Source: Archilochus colubris
Taxonomy: Eukaryota > Chordata > Aves > Apodiformes > Trochilidae
Direction: 5' to 3'
NCBI GenBank assembly: GCA_023079485.1
Contig: CM041086.1
Location: 18,856,401 to 18,920,400 of the forward strand
Length of the DNA: 64,000 nucleotides
Shown: in pieces, positions 58,258 through 64,000 of the stretch
How the letters are laid out: the number at the start of each line of letters is the position of its first letter
How positions within the stretch are numbered: the first letter of the stretch is position 1
Notes under the pieces: generated by a model
The model's input: only the letters and a program-made list of their open reading frames with translations
The model's database searches: none
Told to the model about the DNA's origin: nothing
Program-made: the position numbers and the translations under genes

Positions 58258-61108
58258 CTGTTAGGGGGGGACACCACACGCTAAGCACACGCTAAGCACA
58301 CGCTAAGCACACGCTAGGGATGATGGGAAGGCTGTGGAGGGGCGGGGCGTGGTCTGGGAGGGGCCAGAGGGCCTGGTTGGGCCCTTATGGGGGTTCTTAG
58401 CGTGTTCTTAGCGTGTTCTTAGCATGTTCTTAACATGTTCCCCCCTTGTGTCCCCCCATTTCCGTTCCTCCCCCTCATTCCCTCACCCAATGGTTCCCCC
58501 CCCACCCCTTGTGTGTCCCCCCTTTTCCCTTCCCCCCTCTCCGTGTCCCCCCATTTCCCTTCCCATGTCCTTAGCGTGTCCTTAACATGTCCCCCCTTGT
58601 GTCCCCCCCTTTCCAGTCCCCCCCTCTGTCCCCCCCTATTTCCCTTCCCCCTGTGTCCCCCCTTTTCCCTTCCCCCCCCCTGTGTCCCCCCATTTCCCTT
58701 CCCCCCCCTCTTCCCATGTTCTTCCCATGTCCTTAACATGTTCCCCCCTTGTGTCCCCCCCTTTCCAGTCCCCCCCTCTGTGTCCCCCCCATTTCCCTTC
58801 CCCCCCCTCAGTCCCTCACCCAATGGTTCCCCCCTCTCCCTCTGTGTCCCCCCATTTCCCTTCCCCCCTCTCTGTGTCCCCCCATTTCCCTTCCCATGTC
58901 CTTAGCATGTTCTTAACATGTTCCCCCCTTCTGTCCCCCCATTTCCCTTCCCCCCCTCAGTCCCTCACCCAATGGTTCCCCCCTCTCCCTCTGTGTCCCC
59001 CCATTTCCCTTCCCCCCCTCTTCCCATGTCCTTAGCGTGTCCTTAACATGTCCCCCCTTGTGTCCCCCCCTTTCCAGTCCCCCCCCTCAGTCCCTCACCC
59101 AATGGTTCCCCCCTTCCCCCTTTGTGTCCCCCCATTTCCCTTCCCCCCCTCTCCGTGTCCCCCCTTTTCCCTTCCCATGTCCTTAGCATGTCCTTAACAT
59201 GTTCCCCCCTTGTGTCCCCCCCCATTTCCCTTCCCCCCCTCAGTCCCTCACCCAATGGTTCCCCCCCACCCCTTGTGTGTCCCCCCTTTTCCCTTCCCCC
59301 CCTCTTCCCATGTTCTTCCCATGTCCTTAACATGTTCCCCCCTTGTGTCCCCCCCTTTCCAGTCCCCCCCCTCTGTGTCCCCCCATTTCCCTTCCCCCTG
59401 TGTCCCCCCATTTCCCTTCCCCCCCTTTGTGTCCCCCCTTTTCCCTTCCCCCCCCCTGTGTCCCCCCTTTTCCCTTCCCCCCCTCTTCCCATGTCCTTAG
59501 CGTGTGCTCTAATATTTCCCCCCTTGTGTCCCCCCATTTCCATTCCCCCTCAGTCCCTCACCCAATGGTTCCCCCCACCCCTCTGTGTCCCCCTTTTCCC
59601 TTCCCCCTCTTTGTCCCCCCATTTCCCTTCCCCCCCCTCTTCCCATGTCCTTAGCGTGTCCTTAACATGTTCCCCCCTTGTGTCCCCCCATTTCCCTTCC
59701 TCCCCCGTGTCCCCCACAAATGGTTCCCCCCCCCATGTCCCTCCATTTCCCTTCCCATGTCCTTAGCATGTTCATAACATGTTCCCCCTTGTGTCCCCCC
59801 ATTTCCGTTCCCCCCCTCAGTCCCTCACCCAATGGTTCCTCCCCACCCCTTGTGTGTCCCCCCATTTCCCTTCCCCCCCCCTCAGTCCCTCACCCAATGG
59901 TTCCCCCCCCACCCCTTGTGTGTCCCATTTCCCTTCCCCCTCTTCCCATGTCCTTAGCGTGTCCTTAACATGTTCCCCCCTTGTGTCCCCCCCTTTCCCG
60001 TCCCCCTCAGTCCCCCACCCAATGGTTCCCCCACCCCTTGTGTGTCCCCCATTTCCCTTCCCCTCTTCCATGTCCTTACGTGTCCTTAACATGTTCCCCC
60101 TTGTGTCCCCATTTCCGGTCCCCCCCCCTCAGTCCCCCACCCAATGGTTCCCCCCTCTCCCTCTGTGTCCCCCCATTTCCCTTCCCCCCCTCTTCCCATG
60201 TCCTTAGCGTGTTCTTAACATGTCCCCCCCTTGTGTCCCCCCATTTCCCTTCCCCCCCTCAGTCCCTCACCCAATGGTTCCCCCCCACCCCTTGTGTGTC
60301 CCCTTTTCCCTTCCCCCCCTCTGTGTCCCCCCATTTCCCTTCCCATGTCCTTAGCGTGTCCTTAACATGTTCCCCCCTCGTGTCCCCCCATTTCCCTTCC
60401 CCCTCAGTCCCTCACCCAATGGTTCCCCCTCTCCCTCTGTGTCCCCCCATTTCCCTTCCCCCTCTCTGTGTCCCCCCATTTCCCTTCCCATGTCCTTAGC
60501 GTGTCCTTAACATGTTCCCCCCTTGTGTCCCCCCATTTCCCTTCCCCCCCCTCAGTCCCTCACCCAATGGTTCCCCCCTCCCTCTCTGTGTCCCCCCATT
60601 TCCCTTCCCCCCCCTCTTCCCATGTCCTTAGTGTGTTCTTAACATGTTCCCCCCTTGTGTCCCCCCCTTTCCAGTCCCCCCCTCTGTCCCCCCCCATTTC
60701 CCTTCCCCCTGTGTCCCCCCATTTCCCTTCCCCCCCTCTTCCCATGTTCTTCCCGTGTTCTTAACATGTTCCCCCCTTGTGTCCCCCCCCATTTCCGTTC
60801 CCCCCCCTCAGTCCCTCACCCAATGGTTCCCCCCCCTCTCTGTGTCCCCCCTTTTCCCTTCCCCCTCTTCCCATGTCCTTAACGTGTCCCCCCCCATTTC
60901 CGGTCCCCCCGTGTCCGGTCCCTCACCGACTGCGTCCCCCCCGATGCCCCTGAGGAACCCGCACTCCGCGGGGGTCTCGTAGCTGGGACCCCCAACCCCC
61001 ACGTAGACCCCGGGGCGGGCGCAGAGCGGGGGAGGGGCGGCCCGGAGGGCGTGGCGCAGGAGGGCGGGGTCATAGGCGGAAGTCATGGAGGGGAAGCGGG
61101 GACCCAAC
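57983..61108 (-). CDS. PNP: Purine nucleoside phosphorylase, last two exons
   Basis: PNP is a cytosolic trimeric enzyme that cleaves (deoxy)guanosine and inosine with phosphate in purine salvage. The exons are 61108-60927 (182 bases) and 58257-57983 (275 bases), joined in phase (G|GG). The first reads LGPRFPSMTSAYDPALLRHA and VYVGVGGPSYETPAECGFLR. It has the family's (Y)-V-x-V-x-G-P-x-(F/Y)-E-T-x-A-E substrate-binding signature with the Glu that contacts purine. The second reads GMSTVQEAVAARHCGLRLLG and SLITN, which includes the Met and Asn of the base-binding site. The N-terminal exons lie to the right of the window. The C-terminal part carries an in-frame repeat insertion. Stop TAG at 57985-57983. 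Confidence 0.93.
58087..58169. promoter_or_regulatory. Five TGACGTCA palindromes in the PNP exon
   Basis: Perfect CRE-type octamers at 58087-58094, 58108-58115, 58129-58136, 58150-58157 and 58162-58169 (spacings 21, 21, 21 and 12). They are a by-product of the Asp-Val-(Thr/Ser) codons GAC GTC A. Whether CREB/ATF proteins bind them is unknown. Confidence 0.6.
58262..58440 (+). repeat. (CACACGCTAAG)n / (TTCTTAGCGTG)n patches
   Basis: Two short arrays of an 11-base unit, one in each orientation: ACACGCTAAGC at 58270-58315 and CTTAGCGTGTT at 58395-58440. They flank a GC-rich stretch at the 5' edge of the last PNP exon. The same unit forms the end of the coding sequence. Confidence 0.85.
58441..60900 (+). 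repeat. C-rich complex minisatellite with CCAAT units
   Basis: Fills the last PNP intron. Units such as CCCCATTTCCCTTCCCCC, CATGTCCTTAGCGTGTCC, TTAACATGTTCCCCCCTTGT and CCCTCACCCAATGGTTCC combine into repeats of 100-300 bases. About 14 copies of CCCAATGG. The C/P/S-rich open frames are artefacts. Confidence 0.95.
60927..61108 (-). CDS. PNP: PNP penultimate exon
   Basis: Acceptor CACTTCCAG and donor GTGAGG. Encodes the segment from RFPSM to GGDAV. GPSYETPAE is the purine-binding loop; Tyr replaces the Phe common in mammals. Compared with mammals, a few residues are missing after the LRHALRAAPPP stretch. Confidence 0.93.
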
Positions 61109-61114
61109 CTGGAA

Positions 61115-61985
61115 GTGAGGGGGGGAAACAGGAAGTGGAACCGGAAGTGAAGGGGAAGTGAAGGGGAAGGGGGGAAATGGGGGGGGAAAGAGGTGGAAAT
61201 GGAGCGGAAGTGAACAGGAAGTGAGGCGGAAGTGAGGCGGAAGTGAGGTGGAAGTGAGGTGGAAGTGAACAGGAAGGGAACAGGAAGGGAACAGGAAGGG
61301 AACAGGAAGGGAAGGGGAAGTGGGAAATGAGGAGATTTGGTGGGAAAATGGGGAAAAGAGGCGGGAAAGAGGCGGAAGTGAACAGGAAGTGAGGCGGAAG
61401 TGAGGCGGAAGTGAGGCGGAAGTGAACAGGCAGTGAACGGGAAGTGAAGGGGAAGGGGGAAATGGGGAAATGAGGTGGGAAAGAGGCGGAAATGGAGCGG
61501 AAGTGAAGCGGAAGTGAGGCGGAAGTGAACAGGAAGTGAACAGGAAGTGAAAAGGAAGTGAACGGGAAGGGAACAGGAAGGGAACAGGAAGTGAAGGGGA
61601 AGTGGGAAATGAGGAGATTTGGTGGGGAAATGGGGAAAAGAGGCGGAAATGGACAGGAAGTGAACAGGAAGTGTGGCGGAAGTGAGGAGGAAGTGAAGGG
61701 GAAGTGAACAGGAAGTGAAGGGGAAGTGAAGGGGAAGAGGGAAATGGGAGGAAATGGGGAAATGAGGCAGAATAGAGGCGGAAGTGAGGCGGAAGTGAGG
61801 TGGAAGTGAACAGGAAGTGAGGTGGAAGTGAAGTGGAAGGGAAGGGGAAGTGAAGGGGAAGGGGGAAATGGGAGAGAATGGGGAAATGAGGAGGGAAAGA
61901 GGTGGAAATGGAGCGGAAGTGAGGCGGAAGTGAACAGGAAGTGAGGAGGAAGTGAAGGGGAAGGGAAGGGGAGGGGGGAAATGGG
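61115..61985 (+). repeat. (GGAAGTGA)n purine-rich minisatellite
   Basis: Intron upstream of the PNP 61108 exon. Units GCGGAAGTGA, AACAGGAAGTGA and GGGGAAGTGA; larger blocks (61190-61440, 61490-61700 and so on) recur. The 410-codon minus-strand open frame here is mostly translated repeat. Confidence 0.95.
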
Positions 61986-64000
61986 GCCTAAAAGTCCAAT
62001 TTGGGGTCAAAACCACCAAGTTTGGGGTCAAAAACACCAATTTAGGGTCAAAGATCCCAATTTGGTGTCAAAAAGCCCAAGTTTGGTGTCAAAAACTCCA
62101 ATTTAGGGTCAAAACCACCAAGTTTGGGGTCAAAAATCTCAATTTAGGGTCAAAAATCCCAATTTTGGGGTCAAAACCTCCAATTCTAGGGTTAAAAACC
62201 CATTTTTTGGGGTAAAAAAGTTGGATTTTGGGGTCAAAATGACCAATTTAGGGTCAAAACCACCAAGTTTGGTGTTAAAAAGACCAATTTGGTGTCAAAA
62301 TGACCAATTTTGGGTTCAAAACTACAATATTGGGGTCAAAAAGCCCAATTTGGGGTCAAAAATCCCAATTTTGGTGTCAAAAAGACCAATTTAGGGTCAA
62401 AACCACTGAGTTTGGGGTCAAAATGACCAATTTGGGGTCAAAAATCCCAACTTAGGGTCAAAACCACCAAGTTTGGGGTCAAAACAACCAAGTTTGAGGT
62501 AAAAAATCCCAATTTGGGCTCAAAATGACCAATTTTGGTATCAAAGACACCAAGTTTGGGGTCAAAAGGACTAATTTAGGGTCAAAATGACCAATTTAGG
62601 GTCAAAACCACCGAGTTTGGGGTCAAAATGACCAATTTGGGGTTAAAAACTCCAATTTAGGGTCAAAACCACCAACTTTGGAGTAAAAAATCCCAATTTT
62701 GGTGTCAAAAAGTTGGATTTTGGTGTCCAAAAATTCCAATTTAGGGTCAAAGCCACCAAGTTTGGGGTCAAAAATCTCAATTTAGGGTCAAAAAATCCCA
62801 ATTTTGGGGTCAAAACCTCCAATTCTAGGGTTAAAAACCCATTTTTGGGGGTAAAAAAGTTGGATTTTGGGGTCAAAAAGCCCAATTTGGGGTCAAAAAT
62901 CCCAATTTTGGAGTCAGAAAGACCAATTTGGGGACAAAAACCCCAATTTAGGGTCAAAACCACCAAGTTTGGGGTCAAAATACCCAATTTGGTGTCAAAA
63001 TGACCAATTTTGGTGTCATAAAGACCAATTTGGTGTCAAAACTACAATTTTGGGGTCAAAATGACCAATTTTGAGGTAAAAAATCCCAATTTGGGCTCAA
63101 AATGACAAATTGTGGGGTCAAAAACACCAAGTTTGGGGTCAAAAAGCCCAATTTGGGGTCAAAAACACCAATTTTGGGTCAAAACCACCAAGTTTGGGGT
63201 CAAAAAAAACAATTTAGGGTCAAAGATCACAATTTTGGTGTCAAAAAAGACCAATTTGGTGTCAAAACCCCCAATTTAGGGTCAAAACCACCAAATTTGG
63301 GGTCAAAAATCCCAATTTAGGGTTCAAAAACCCCAATTTTGGTGTCAAAAACTCCAATTTAGGGTCAAAACCACCAAGTTTGGGGTCAAAAATCCCAATT
63401 TGGTGTCAAAAAGCCCAATTTTGGGGACAAAAACCCCAATTTTGGGTTCAAAACTACAATTTTGAGGTGAAAAACTCCAATTTAGGGTCAAAACCACCAA
63501 GTTTGGGGTCAAAAATCCCAATTTGGGGTCAAAATGACCAAATCTGGTGTCAAAAAGACCAATTTTGGTGTCAAAAAGACCAATTTTGGTGTCAAAATGA
63601 CCAATTTGGTATCAAAAAGCCCAATTTGGGGTCATAAAGACCAATTTAGGGTCAAAACCTCCAAGTTTGGGGTCAAAAATCTCAATTTAGAGTCAAAACC
63701 ACCAAGTTTGGGGTCAAAATGACCAATTTGGGGTCAAAACCACGAAGTTTGGTGTCAAAACTCCCAATTTGGCGTCAAAAATCCCAATTTGGTGTCAAAA
63801 AGCCCAATTTGGGGTCAAAAAGCCCAATTTAGGGTCAAAACCACCAAGTTTGGTGTCAAAAATCTCAATTTAGGGTCAAAATGCCCAATTTTGGTGTCAA
63901 AAACTCCAATTTTGGGGTGAAAATGACCAATTTAGGGTCAAAACCACCAAGTTTGGGGTCAAAAACTCCAATTTAGGGTCAAAACCACCAAGTTTGAGGT
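61986..64000 (+). repeat. (CCAATTTAGGGTCAAAA)n minisatellite
   Basis: Units of about 17-20 bases: CCAATTTAGGGTCAAAA, CCACCAAGTTTGGGGTCAAA and CCCAATTTTGGGGTCAAAA. The array runs off the window. No PNP exon was found inside it, so this intron is at least 2.9 kb long. Confidence 0.95.

Noticed and set aside
60808..62040. 410-codon minus-strand open frame
   Set aside because: It reads through a purine minisatellite, the PNP exon and the CCAAT repeat. Only the PNP exon part (61108-60927) is coding, with clear splice sites.

Overview
This window looks like a bird nuclear genome, most likely a songbird dot microchromosome or a pericentromeric contig. The evidence is CR1 LINE fragments, several avian-type endogenous retrovirus (ERV) ruins, a 191-192 bp satellite, and GC-rich vertebrate genes with tiny introns packed with minisatellites. 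The assignment to bird is firm from the CR1 sequences. Songbird and microchromosome are inferences.

Left part (1-38020): repeat-rich and gene-poor. Two satellite blocks (1-6062 and 15233-20095) share one 191-192 bp monomer. The first block flips orientation at about 3046. Between the blocks lie minus-strand pieces of a gamma-type provirus in the correct order: gag 15230-14390, RT 14345-14185, RNase H/integrase 9830-8300, env 8270-7536 and LTR about 7515-6922. They are split by 4.3 kb of foreign DNA that carries two inverted repeats. A mosaic of ERV pieces fills 20096-28290. Then come an RBBP6-like RING exon relic (29435-29613), CR1 fragments, a broken C2H2 zinc-finger gene (31930-32700), a CpG-rich stretch and a long CR1 reverse-transcriptase fragment. 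A 1006 bp segment at 37015-38020 repeats 10423-11428 in inverted orientation almost without change and stops exactly at a 100-N assembly gap, so a misjoin or false duplication must be considered.

Right part (38121-64000): two real genes on the minus strand. The upstream one is a purine nucleoside phosphorylase (PNP); its last two coding exons are visible (61108-60927 and 58257-57983) and the rest lies beyond the window. Downstream is an NDRG-family gene, best called NDRG2, with ten recognisable coding exons from the start codon at 51692 to an exon ending at 39110. Its last exons fall in or beyond the gap. Both human orthologues map to 14q11.2. All but the shortest intervening stretches of both genes consist of tandem repeats, mostly one family per intron. 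The roughly 5 kb between the genes is almost pure A/T simple repeat.

The most interesting signals are four. (1) Each intronic minisatellite is built around a sequence resembling a vertebrate transcription-factor site: E2F, ETS, NK2, NF-Y, E-box or nuclear receptor. (2) A 21-bp repeat has expanded in frame inside the PNP coding exon and creates five perfect TGACGTCA palindromes. (3) The satellite has a dyad-symmetric element resembling a CENP-B box with one base missing. (4) The nearly identical inverted duplication ends at the gap. Most long open frames in the window are translated repeats, not genes.
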